Position numbers and translations under genes: made by a program. A stretch of DNA of 7,473 nucleotides from the NCBI GenBank assembly GCA_000402295.1, contig AQRW01000074.1, positions 1 through 7,473 of the forward strand, in the 5' to 3' direction. Shown here piece after piece: positions 1 to 6,230 of the stretch; the first letter of the stretch is position 1; each line of letters opens with the position of its first letter. This DNA is from Candidatus Aerophobus profundus SCGC AAA252-L23. Lineage in GTDB: Bacteria; Aerophobota; Aerophobia; Aerophobales; Aerophobaceae. The notes beneath the pieces were generated by a model. It was not told where the DNA came from. It did no database searches and saw only the letters and a program-made list of their open reading frames with translations.

Positions 1-29
1 TTGCGCAAGAGAAGATTAGCACATAAAAA

Positions 30-47
30 CGCAGGCTAAAGCCTGCG
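30..47. repeat. REP-like palindromic hairpin
   Basis: Positions 30-37 (CGCAGGCT) and 40-47 (AGCCTGCG) are perfect reverse complements around two A residues, followed by GCTACC at 48-53. The wider motif, a GCAGGCT/AGCCTGC palindrome with an adjoining GGCTACC, resembles extragenic palindromes I recall seeing dispersed in many bacterial genomes and associated with REP-type tyrosine transposases. Only one copy is present here, so its repeated nature cannot be shown from the window. It lies in the leader region of the rubrerythrin-like gene. Confidence 0.5.
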
Positions 48-100
48 GCTACCAATTGGGAAAAGACCAAAAACTTTTTACAAAACAGACAATTCCTGAA

Positions 101-105
101 AGGAG
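101..105 (+). promoter_or_regulatory. Ribosome binding site deciding the rubrerythrin start
   Basis: AGGAG lies 7 bases before the ATG at 113. The open frame extends upstream to a TTG at 56, but that codon has no such site and overlaps the REP-like repeat, so the start at 113 is preferred. Confidence 0.75.
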
Positions 106-112
106 ACTTGAG

Positions 113-625
113 ATGGAAGAAATTCATAAAATCATTAAAACAGCTATCAAAATGGAAACCGACGGGATAAAGTTTTACCAAGGGACAGCCGATAAGGCCT
201 CCCATCCTTTCGGTAAGGAGATGTTTCTGTCCTTCAGGAAGGACGAAGAGAGGCATTTGAGGGTCCTCAAAGAGATACTTAATGAGCTCGGTTTTTCCAA
301 TTTTGAAAAATACTTTGGAGAAACTCCCAAAAACAGAATCAAGACAGTTTTTGAGGAGGCTAGGAATGAAATGAGGGAGCCAGTTGCCGCCAGTCCGGAT
401 GAGATGGAGGCCCTCCGGGTGGGGATGAAAATGGAAGAGAAGAGTGTTCATTTCTACCAGGATGCCCTAAACAAGGTAACCTCCTCGACCACCAAAGAAT
501 TATTGGAGCGGCTAATATTGGAAGAAAAGGATCATTACCAGATTCTGGAGAACACCCATTCTTTTCTGCAGGATTCCGGAGACTGGTTCCTTTGGGAAGA
601 AAAAGGCCTTCTTGACGGAGGCTGA
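113..625 (+). CDS. Rubrerythrin-like ferritin-fold diiron protein without rubredoxin domain
   Basis: This is a 170-residue cytoplasmic four-helix-bundle protein of the rubrerythrin/ferritin-like family. Members commonly bind two irons and take part in peroxide or oxygen defence or iron handling in anaerobes. The sequence shows two similar halves: Glu15 in KMETDG and E45-x-x-H48 (DEERH) in the first, then Glu108 in KMEEK and E138-x-x-H141 (EEKDH) in the second. This is the expected set of carboxylate and histidine ligands. The C-terminus WFLWEEKGLLDGG is typical of short rubrerythrin-like proteins. There is no C-terminal CxxC pair, so no rubredoxin domain; electrons must come from elsewhere or the role is not a classical peroxidase. 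It is convergent with the metal ATPase gene, 17 bases from its end. No convincing promoter is visible in the short upstream stretch. The family call is firm; the exact substrate is not. Confidence 0.88.
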   Translation: MEEIHKIIKTAIKMETDGIKFYQGTADKASHPFGKEMFLSFRKDEERHLRVLKEILNELGFSNFEKYFGETPKNRIKTVFEEARNEMREPVAASPDEMEALRVGMKMEEKSVHFYQDALNKVTSSTTKELLERLILEEKDHYQILENTHSFLQDSGDWFLWEEKGLLDGG

Positions 626-641
626 AGAAACCACTTTCTTC
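624..641. terminator. Hairpin between convergent genes, possible bidirectional terminator
   Basis: GAAGAAA (624-630) and TTTCTTC (635-641) form a 7-bp stem with a 4-base loop, in the 17-base gap between the rubrerythrin stop and the ATPase stop. The stem is A/T-rich and no long T-run follows on either strand, so termination activity is uncertain. Confidence 0.3.
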
Positions 642-642
642 C

Positions 643-2556
643 TTATCGTGACATTCCTTTATAACCATACAGTCTTAAGCCATTTAAGATCACCAGGACA
701 GTCACTCCAACATCGGCAAAAATGGCTAAAGCCAAATTGCTCCAGCCACCAATTGCCAAAAATAAGAACAGAAACTTAGCCGATACAGCCCAAGCAATAT
801 TGAATCTTATTGTTTCTGTACACTTTTTGCCCAACCCGACAAGATAAGTTACCATATTGAGGTTATCATTCATAAGGGCAATATCAGCACTCTCAATAGC
901 GACATCTGAACCAATGGCTCCCATGGCAATTCCCACTGAAGCGCTGGCGAGAGCCGGGGCATCATTGACCCCATCACCAACCATGGCTACGTGTTTGTAT
1001 TGTTGGATGAGTTTTGCCAGTTGCTCAACTTTCCCATCGGGTAGCAATTCGGCCTTCACAGTGTCTATCCCTAATTTTGAGGCAACAAATTCTGCCGAAG
1101 ATCTATTATCGCCCGTTAGTATGACGGGGGTAATTCTCGATTTCAGAAGATTCTCCACCAGCGGTTTGCTCTCCTTTCTTATTTCGTCAGTCACTCCAAT
1201 TATGCCTTTCACCCTTTTATTATCACTTATGACAATAGTTGTCTTCCCTTGTTTTTCAAACTCCTCTACCTTCTTTAGAATTGTTTCTTCAGCGTGATGT
1301 TCCTCGGTGACAAACTTGATATTCCCTAAGCAATGATGTTTGTCAAAACAAACGGTGCACTCACCCTTTAATCCCTTTCCCGGCACTGCCTGGAAGTCTG
1401 CAAATTGGTGAATCTCAACCCTTTTTTTCTCGGCTTCTTGTAGGATACTTTTGGCAATAGGATGTTCTGATAATGCTTCCATCCCGGCAGCACAAGCGAT
1501 AACCTCCTCCTCAGTGAAACCATTAAAGGAAATAATATCGGAGACAACTAGCTCACCTTTAGTTAAAGTCCTGGTTTTATCAAAAGCAATAGCTCTAATT
1601 TTCCCCATTTCTTCCATAAACTTTCCACCTTTTATGAGCACTCCTCTCTTGCTGGCGTTTCCAATAGCAGAAAAAATTGTGATTGGGGTCGAGATAATCA
1701 AAGCACAGGGACAGGCGATAATAAGAAGGGTTAAGGCCTGGGTAAACCATAGGTTAAAAGGTTTTCCCAGAAATACTACCGGGATGATAACGAGCCAGAG
1801 AGAAGTGAATAAGACCGAGGGGGTATATATCCTGGCAAATTCTTCAATGAATCTTTGGGATACTGATTTTTTCTCGGCGGATTTATAGGTCAAGTCAATG
1901 ATTTTGGAGAGGGTTGTATTTTTTGCCTTTTGCGTGACTTTTACTTCCAGATAACCCTGAGTGTTGACCGTGCCAGCGTATACAAAATCACCGATATACT
2001 TGTTGTTAGGGAGAGATTCTCCGGTGATGGCTGCCTCGTCAACCAGGGAGCTTCCCTTGACAACTTGCCCATCTAAGGGGATTTGATCCCCCGGTTTTAC
2101 AATTATGACTTGCCCAATTTTTATGTTTTCAATAGAAACTTTTTCTTCTCTCCCTTTTATTTGTGCTGACTTAGGAGTTTTCTTAATCAGCTCTTTCAAA
2201 GCAGTTTGACTTCTGTTTACCCCAAATTCTTCCAAAGTATCTCCCAGGGCAAAAAGAACGATGATGATTACCGCTTCTCCAAACTGCTGAAGATAAATTG
2301 CTCCAAAAACAGCTATGGTCATTAGAAGATCTATGTTTGAGACCTGCAGTCTCACTAAACCTCGGATTCCACTTATAAAGACCCTTTTGCCAAAAACCAT
2401 AATGATAGCCAGAAACAGAGGTAGCTCAATCCATAAGGGAAAGTGAATGGAGAAAAAAGATAAGATTTCAAAAGGAGCAACTATTAGTAGAGTGGCAATT
2501 AACCAGCGAAACTTATTGTTTTTGAGGAGTTGTTCGTGATTCACGTCTCGCCTCAT
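643..2556 (-). CDS. P1B-type heavy-metal ATPase (Zn/Cd/Pb class), no N-terminal metal-binding domain
   Basis: This 637-residue inner-membrane cation pump probably exports Zn2+, Cd2+ or Pb2+ using ATP. Visible landmarks in order are: hydrophobic helices from about residue 17; the actuator motif TGES (178-181); the membrane metal motif CPC (282-284); the phosphorylation segment DKTRT (Asp326); HP (365-366) of the nucleotide-binding domain; TGDN (481-484); GDGVND (527-532); Lys594 in the seventh helix; and Asp615 with DxG in the last helix. CPC with that Lys and DxG is the pattern of the ZntA/CadA class. Translation runs almost directly into the first helix, with no GMTCxxC-type domain, so it is shorter than ZntA or CadA (about 730). 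Two oddities: Arg329 replaces the near-invariant Gly of DKTGT, and C400-x2-C403-x3-HHC (407-409) forms a Cys/His cluster in the N-domain. The ATG overlaps the ZIP gene stop (ATGA), and no separate ribosome site is seen, suggesting translational coupling. A GTG four codons in is an alternative start. Confidence 0.93.
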   Translation of the reverse strand: MRRDVNHEQLLKNNKFRWLIATLLIVAPFEILSFFSIHFPLWIELPLFLAIIMVFGKRVFISGIRGLVRLQVSNIDLLMTIAVFGAIYLQQFGEAVIIIVLFALGDTLEEFGVNRSQTALKELIKKTPKSAQIKGREEKVSIENIKIGQVIIVKPGDQIPLDGQVVKGSSLVDEAAITGESLPNNKYIGDFVYAGTVNTQGYLEVKVTQKAKNTTLSKIIDLTYKSAEKKSVSQRFIEEFARIYTPSVLFTSLWLVIIPVVFLGKPFNLWFTQALTLLIIACPCALIISTPITIFSAIGNASKRGVLIKGGKFMEEMGKIRAIAFDKTRTLTKGELVVSDIISFNGFTEEEVIACAAGMEALSEHPIAKSILQEAEKKRVEIHQFADFQAVPGKGLKGECTVCFDKHHCLGNIKFVTEEHHAEETILKKVEEFEKQGKTTIVISDNKRVKGIIGVTDEIRKESKPLVENLLKSRITPVILTGDNRSSAEFVASKLGIDTVKAELLPDGKVEQLAKLIQQYKHVAMVGDGVNDAPALASASVGIAMGAIGSDVAIESADIALMNDNLNMVTYLVGLGKKCTETIRFNIAWAVSAKFLFLFLAIGGWSNLALAIFADVGVTVLVILNGLRLYGYKGMSR

Positions 2557-3380
2557 AAGAACAATAATAGACTTAATGCCATCACGGCCATTCCTAAGAC
2601 GAAGCCAAGAATAGCGGTATGTCCTTTTCCGTATTTTCGGGCCGTGGGCAGAAGTTCATCCAATGAGATAAAAACCATGATCCCTGCTACCACTGCGAAC
2701 AATACACCGATTACCAGATCGTTCAAAAACGGTCTTAGAATAAAATAACCGACCACAGCTCCCAGAGGTTCCGCAAGGCCCGATAGGAAAGAATAGACAA
2801 AAGCTTTTTTCCGATTACCGGTGGCATAGAAGAGAGGGACCGAGACCGATATTCCCTCGGGAATGTTGTGAATGGCGATGGCTATGGCGATGGAAATGCC
2901 AAAAACAGGATCAGCTAAAGCGGCGAAGAAGGTTACCAGGCCTTCCGGGAAGTTGTGTATGGCAATAGCCAAAGCTGTGAAGACTCCCGTCCTCTTGAGT
3001 GAAGCAGAGGATAGATCATCAGAATTAGTGTCTTTACCTTTTAATAAGCTCAAATCATGATCTGACCGCACTTCATGGGGATTCTCATATTCAGGAATGA
3101 GCTTATCTATCAAGGCGGTAATGATAATTCCCAGGAAGAAACTTCCCGCCGCAATCCAACTTGCCAGCTTGAGGCCGGATACGGCTGCCATTGCTTCTGT
3201 CGATTTCCTCAAGATCTCCACAAAGGATACGTACACCATTACTCCCCCGGAGAATCCCAGGCCAAAGGAAAGGAATCCGACTTTGGATTTCTTGGCAAAA
3301 AAGGCGATGCCACTGCCCAGACCGGTTGACAGTCCGGCAAACAAAGTTAACAAGAAAGCAATCAGTACCCTCTCCTCCAA
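2553..3380 (-). CDS. ZIP-family divalent metal transporter, ZupT-like
   Basis: This 275-residue integral membrane protein of the ZIP family normally moves Zn2+ or related divalent cations into the cytoplasm. The signature metal-site motifs are present as HNFPEG (142-147) and HNIPEG (171-176) in consecutive central helices, with Glu204 in GLAEPLG in the next. The C-terminal part (VAGIMVFISLDELLPTA, then GMAVMALSLLLF) also resembles ZupT, as does the overall length (ZupT is about 257). A variable, charged loop with His102 and His108 (PHEVRSDHDL) lies between helices 3 and 4. Start is TTG at 3380, preceded by GGAGG with 5 bases between; no ATG or GTG fits better. It follows the Rrf2 gene after 99 bases and overlaps the exporter gene by 4. 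Direction of transport and metal are inferred from the family. Confidence 0.9.
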   Translation of the reverse strand: MEERVLIAFLLTLFAGLSTGLGSGIAFFAKKSKVGFLSFGLGFSGGVMVYVSFVEILRKSTEAMAAVSGLKLASWIAAGSFFLGIIITALIDKLIPEYENPHEVRSDHDLSLLKGKDTNSDDLSSASLKRTGVFTALAIAIHNFPEGLVTFFAALADPVFGISIAIAIAIHNIPEGISVSVPLFYATGNRKKAFVYSFLSGLAEPLGAVVGYFILRPFLNDLVIGVLFAVVAGIMVFISLDELLPTARKYGKGHTAILGFVLGMAVMALSLLLFL

Positions 3381-3385
3381 AATGT

Positions 3386-3390
3386 CCTCC
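3386..3390 (-). promoter_or_regulatory. Ribosome binding site deciding the ZIP TTG start
   Basis: GGAGG on the minus strand ends 5 bases before the TTG codon at 3380-3378. It supports this unusual start codon. A second TGGAGGA copy begins within the start codon itself. Confidence 0.65.
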
Positions 3391-3479
3391 AGTACTATCT
3401 ATTACCGGAATCTCCGCGCAATATTGGGTACAACAAGGGAGCACAAAGGTAGATAGGGTGCTTTTCCCGGCCTTTTACC

Positions 3480-3902
3480 TCACTCCGGTATTCTCTTTCT
3501 GTGCTGCTCGATCAGTTCCTGTAGGGTTATGGAAGAAAGAGTTTTTTTTAAGTTGTTACTGGACTTTTGCCACACCTCTCTTACTAGACAGTGATTTGAG
3601 CGAGGACAAGAGGCGAGAGAATCAACACAGGCGGTAAGTGAAACGCTACCCTCCAGGATCTCGATAACGTCCAGCACACTAATTTCATTAGGGGGTTTGG
3701 CCAACCTGAATCCACCTTTTCTTCCCCGGCTGCTCTGGAGTATGCCGGCCGCCCGAAGCAGGGTAAAGATGTTTTCCAGGTAACTTTCACAGATACTCTG
3801 ACGGCAGGCAATATCTTTTATCAACACCGCTTCCCCGTTACAGTTCACTGCCAGGTCAAGCAAGCCTCTTACGGCATACCGTGATTTGGTCGATAATTTC
3901 AC
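3480..3902 (-). CDS. Rrf2-family transcriptional regulator, IscR-like
   Basis: This 140-residue DNA-binding regulator belongs to the Rrf2 family, whose members IscR, NsrR and RsrR sense Fe-S status, NO or redox state. The N-terminus MKLSTKSRYAVRGLLDLA is the family hallmark. It is followed by a winged helix-turn-helix (about 25-70) with the wing SRGRKGGFRLAKP. Three cysteines, C92-x6-C99-x5-C105, lie where IscR carries its cluster ligands, followed by L-V-R-E-V-W. The position matching IscR His107 is Arg108, so a fourth ligand must differ. Extra cysteines at 21, 33 and 38 are near the DNA-binding part. GTG at 3902 is chosen because GAGGA sits 7 bases upstream and homologs begin here; a TTG at 3938 would overlap the scaffold gene by 26 bases. 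The scaffold gene ends 10 bases upstream. It probably controls its own operon, but the target is inferred. Confidence 0.9.
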   Translation of the reverse strand: MKLSTKSRYAVRGLLDLAVNCNGEAVLIKDIACRQSICESYLENIFTLLRAAGILQSSRGRKGGFRLAKPPNEISVLDVIEILEGSVSLTACVDSLASCPRSNHCLVREVWQKSSNNLKKTLSSITLQELIEQHRKRIPE

Positions 3903-3909
3903 CGTCTTT

Positions 3910-3914
3910 TCCTC
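3910..3914 (-). promoter_or_regulatory. Ribosome binding site deciding the Rrf2 GTG start
   Basis: GAGGA lies 7 bases before the GTG at 3902 and overlaps the stop codon of the IscU-like gene (3915-3913), implying coupled translation of scaffold and regulator. Confidence 0.65.
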
Positions 3915-4563
3915 AGGCCGACTCAGACTCGTCCTCAAAAATTACCTTCACCGCTTCGATGTCCCAGAGTGGCTCCAACCTCTCTTTTATCTCCTCTCTC
4001 AGATTCCTGGCGAACTGATGAGTGCTGTCAAGACTGACATAGACTCTGATTAGGCCATCTTTTATTTGGAAGTTCTTAACAAGATTTACCTTCAGCACAT
4101 TCAGTCCCGTAAGTGGACTAATCACGTGCTTAAGGCGCTTTCTGATTATCTTCTCATCGGTAGAGATTTTCTCCTTCACCAATCCATGCTGGTGTTCATA
4201 GTTTTCGATTGACGTTTTCAGAGCATCAACTGCCAGAACCGCGCAGTGCACCTTTACCGGTGGCAGACCGCCCAGAGCCTCAGCCGCTTGCTTCCAGGTG
4301 ATCTTCTTGGCCTTATCTATTGTCTTTCCCTTAGCCAGTTCGGTGATGATGGAGGCGGTGGCAATGTTGGAAGCGCAGCCATAGGACTTAAATTTAATGT
4401 CATCAATGACCTTTGTCTCGGGGTTAACTTTCAAATACAGCTTAACCACATCACCGCAGGCCGGGGAGCCCTCGGTAGCGGTAGCATCAGGATTGTCTAT
4501 TTCTCCCACATTCTTAGGGTGCCTGAAGTATTCCAAGACTTTCTCTGTATATGGTAAACTCAT
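3913..4563 (-). CDS. IscU/NifU-type Fe-S scaffold fused to a C-terminal MIP18 (DUF59)-like domain
   Basis: This 216-residue cytoplasmic protein has an N-terminal half (about 1-125) that is an IscU/NifU-N scaffold, on which [2Fe-2S] clusters are assembled. All three cluster cysteines are present: Cys36 in SPACGD (with Asp38), Cys63 in YGCASN and Cys107 in KVHCAVL preceded by His106. LPPVK (100-104), the HscA-recognition motif in E. coli IscU, is conserved. The C-terminal half (about 130-212; SPLTGLNVLKVNLVKNF, IKDGLIRVYVSL, EAVKVIFED) resembles the MIP18/DUF59 fold found in SUF-associated and Mrp-type proteins. That fold's usual cysteine is absent, and the family Asp of the DPE-type turn is Ser. 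It has no CxxC Nfu domain, unlike classical NifU. Start ATG 4563 is chosen from GAGGTG 6 bases upstream; in-frame GTG 4572 and ATG 4569 are alternatives. It follows the NifS-like gene by 14 bases. Confidence 0.87.
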   Translation of the reverse strand: MSLPYTEKVLEYFRHPKNVGEIDNPDATATEGSPACGDVVKLYLKVNPETKVIDDIKFKSYGCASNIATASIITELAKGKTIDKAKKITWKQAAEALGGLPPVKVHCAVLAVDALKTSIENYEHQHGLVKEKISTDEKIIRKRLKHVISPLTGLNVLKVNLVKNFQIKDGLIRVYVSLDSTHQFARNLREEIKERLEPLWDIEAVKVIFEDESESA

Positions 4564-4569
4564 AAGCAT

Positions 4570-4575
4570 CACCTC
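4570..4575 (-). promoter_or_regulatory. Ribosome binding site deciding the scaffold start
   Basis: GAGGTG is placed 6 bases before ATG 4563. It includes the first bases of the alternative GTG at 4572, which argues against the two earlier in-frame starts. Confidence 0.6.
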
Positions 4576-4577
4576 TT

Positions 4578-5750
4578 TTAACCTTTAGATAAAGGACTTA
4601 ATTCTCTCAGTTTCTCAACCACTTCTTTGACATTTCTTACCGTGTAGTCTATATCTTCCCTGGTAAGATATTTGCTCAGCGAGAACCGGATTGAGCCATG
4701 AGCTCTTTCATGGGAAAAACCCATAGCCAGTAAAATGTGGCTGGCCTGAAGGGCCCGTGAGAAGCAGGCCGATCCGGTAATAACAGCTATCCCACGCATA
4801 TCCAGGTGTAAGACAACCGACTCACCTTCCACCTGCTCAAAGGATACATTCAGATTATTGGCGATTCTTTTCTTGAAATCGGAGGCACCATTGAGTTGGA
4901 TTCCCCCAACATTGGATTTCAGTTCTTGGTAGAGATAGTCCCTCAACTGTCTCACCCGGGAAAGATCCTGATCCGAGAAAATCTCCACTGCCTTTCCCAA
5001 ACCGGCAATACCGGGTACATTCTCCGTCCCCGCTCTCAAGTCAAATTCCTGGAATCCACCTTGCATTATTTTCTCCACCGGAACCCCTTTTTTCACCAAA
5101 AGAGCCCCCACCCCCTTGGGTCCATGAACTGTATGGGCACTCAGGCTCATTAAGTCAATCTCGTCCTCAACAACGTCAATGGGTACCTGCAAAAATGCCA
5201 CGGCGGCATCAGTATGCAGATAGGCTCCGCATTGATGCACTAATTCTGATATCTTCCTGATATCCTGAATTGTCCCCACCTCGTGGTTGGCATACATAAT
5301 GCTCACCAGCAGCGTCTTATCATCAAGAAGAGAACGCAGGTGTTCCATGTCCACCAAACCTTCGCCGTCAACCTTCACATACTCTATCTTAAGTCCTAAT
5401 TTTTTGAGAGCTCGGGCCGTATGAAGTACGGAAAACTCCTCTATGGATGAAACTATTATTTTGTTCCGATTTGAATTACTGGCAGCAAGTGCTGGGCCTT
5501 TTAGGGCCAGATTGTTTGACTCGGTGGCCCCCGAGGTAAAGATAATCTCCTGGGGTGAAGAATGTATTTTTTCCGCCAATATGCTTCTGGCTTTATCAAC
5601 TGCTTCCTTGGCAGTAATCCCGGGGGTATGGGAAAACTGAGAGGAAGCCACGGCATAATCCCGGAGGTGAAAGATATTCATATATTTTACCACCTCATCA
5701 TCCACTCTGGTAGTAGCATTGTTATCCAGATATACTCTTTTAGCTCCCAT
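4578..5750 (-). CDS. NifS/IscS-like aminotransferase-fold protein lacking the PLP lysine
   Basis: This 390-residue protein is clearly homologous to cysteine desulfurases: VYLDNNATT at the N-terminus, FTSGATESNNLALKG (phosphate-binding region), HTDAA with Asp181, GPKGVGAL, LRAGTENVPGIAGLGKA, NVSFEQVEGES, GSAC with mobile-loop Cys329, and HGSIRFSLSKY near the end. Key catalytic residues differ. The Schiff-base lysine (IscS Lys206) is Thr207 in LSAHTVHGPKG. IscS His104 corresponds to Glu105 (IEEFSVLHT), Asn155 to His156 (YANHEVG) and Gln183 to Val184 (HTDAAVA). The GGGHERG loop reads GGFQEFD, and the YGNPSS segment is not recognisable. Length and frame are intact, so this is not an obvious decaying gene. 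I infer it does not perform normal PLP-dependent cysteine desulfuration and may act as scaffold partner, cluster ligand or persulfide acceptor through Cys329. ATG 5750 has GGAGG 6 bases upstream; GTG 5753 is less likely. The gene lies 12 bases after the DsrE2-like gene. Confidence 0.9.
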   Translation of the reverse strand: MGAKRVYLDNNATTRVDDEVVKYMNIFHLRDYAVASSQFSHTPGITAKEAVDKARSILAEKIHSSPQEIIFTSGATESNNLALKGPALAASNSNRNKIIVSSIEEFSVLHTARALKKLGLKIEYVKVDGEGLVDMEHLRSLLDDKTLLVSIMYANHEVGTIQDIRKISELVHQCGAYLHTDAAVAFLQVPIDVVEDEIDLMSLSAHTVHGPKGVGALLVKKGVPVEKIMQGGFQEFDLRAGTENVPGIAGLGKAVEIFSDQDLSRVRQLRDYLYQELKSNVGGIQLNGASDFKKRIANNLNVSFEQVEGESVVLHLDMRGIAVITGSACFSRALQASHILLAMGFSHERAHGSIRFSLSKYLTREDIDYTVRNVKEVVEKLRELSPLSKG

Positions 5751-5762
5751 CACACCCCTCCT

Positions 5763-6185
5763 TTAGATAAAAAGAGTAATAGTGGCATCCTTGCTGACAT
5801 AGCAGTATTTACCGACGGTTCCATAATCAGTAACCAAATCTTCCCTGAGGTCTTCTTTTTTGAGGCCCATCAATTGCATAGTCATAGTGCAAGCAATAAT
5901 TTGTCCTCCCAGCCTTTTGAAGCTTTCTGCCAGGGTATCCAGAGAGGCAACATTATATTTCCTCATCTTGCCTTTGATCATTAATTTTCCCAGACCGAAA
6001 AGATTCATTTTGGAAAGAGGGGCTTTTTTGAAGCCATTTTTTCTTAAAGTTCTCAGCCCCCAGAAGGTGAAGAAGAGACTTACCGGTATTCCCAGAGAGA
6101 GAAAACCATTGCCAACTATAAAGGCACTCATAAGCTTATCAAAATCTCCACTATGCACTACGATAGTTGCTTTTTTATTCTCCAT
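5763..6185 (-). CDS. DsrE2-like (DsrE/F/H superfamily) sulfur-carrier-type protein
   Basis: This 140-residue protein of the DsrE/DsrF-like superfamily fits the DrsE_2 group. It begins ATIVVHSGDFDKLMSAFIVGNG and continues with the hydrophobic SLFFTFWGLRTLRKNG segment. Cys99 lies in IIACTMTMQLMG, the position of the conserved cysteine in this group, and the protein ends in ATITLFI. Family members carry or transfer persulfide sulfur, and DsrE2 proteins occur beside TusA in sulfur-oxidation gene sets. No rhodanese gene accompanies them here. A second cysteine, Cys128 (KYCYVS), is not a family landmark I know. The apolar segment around residues 32-44 could mediate membrane contact. AAGGAG lies 8 bases before the ATG. 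tusA ends 45 bases upstream, with an A/T-rich 7-bp inverted repeat in that gap (6205-6211/6223-6229). Role here, feeding sulfur to the neighbouring scaffold, is inferred. Confidence 0.85.
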   Translation of the reverse strand: MENKKATIVVHSGDFDKLMSAFIVGNGFLSLGIPVSLFFTFWGLRTLRKNGFKKAPLSKMNLFGLGKLMIKGKMRKYNVASLDTLAESFKRLGGQIIACTMTMQLMGLKKEDLREDLVTDYGTVGKYCYVSKDATITLFI

Positions 6186-6230
6186 GGTGATGACTCCTTC
6201 AACAGAAAAAGGAGACGGTTATCTTTTTCC

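Noticed and set aside
1..29. Promoter for the rubrerythrin gene (TTGCGC at 1-6, TAAAAA at 24-29)
   Set aside because: The spacing is acceptable, but the -35 is weak and at the window edge, and transcription would begin inside the REP-like hairpin.
56..112. Upstream TTG extension of the rubrerythrin-like frame by 19 residues
   Set aside because: The ATG at 113 has a well-placed AGGAG, the family begins near that residue, and the TTG adjoins a REP-like repeat with no ribosome site.
857..1888. Long plus-strand open frames (857-1297 and 1451-1888) opposite the ATPase gene
   Set aside because: They lie wholly inside a gene with complete P-type ATPase motifs on the other strand, and their translations show no recognisable domain.
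2872..3060. Short alternating ATGGCG/ATGGCA-like run as a tandem repeat
   Set aside because: It is the reverse strand of the alanine/isoleucine-rich helix (IAIAIAI) of the ZIP transporter and is explained by coding sequence.
3381..3479. Possible promoter or terminator between the Rrf2 and ZIP genes
   Set aside because: The best -35/-10 pair on the minus strand (TTGTGC, 17 bases, TATTGC) matches consensus poorly, and no stable GC-rich stem with a T-run is present. Whether the metal genes share the upstream transcript is left open.
4578..5750. The NifS-like gene as a decaying pseudogene
   Set aside because: The frame is full length, the ribosome site and gene spacing are normal, the structural motifs and loop cysteine are kept, and the substitutions concentrate around the PLP site. 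Repurposing fits better than decay.
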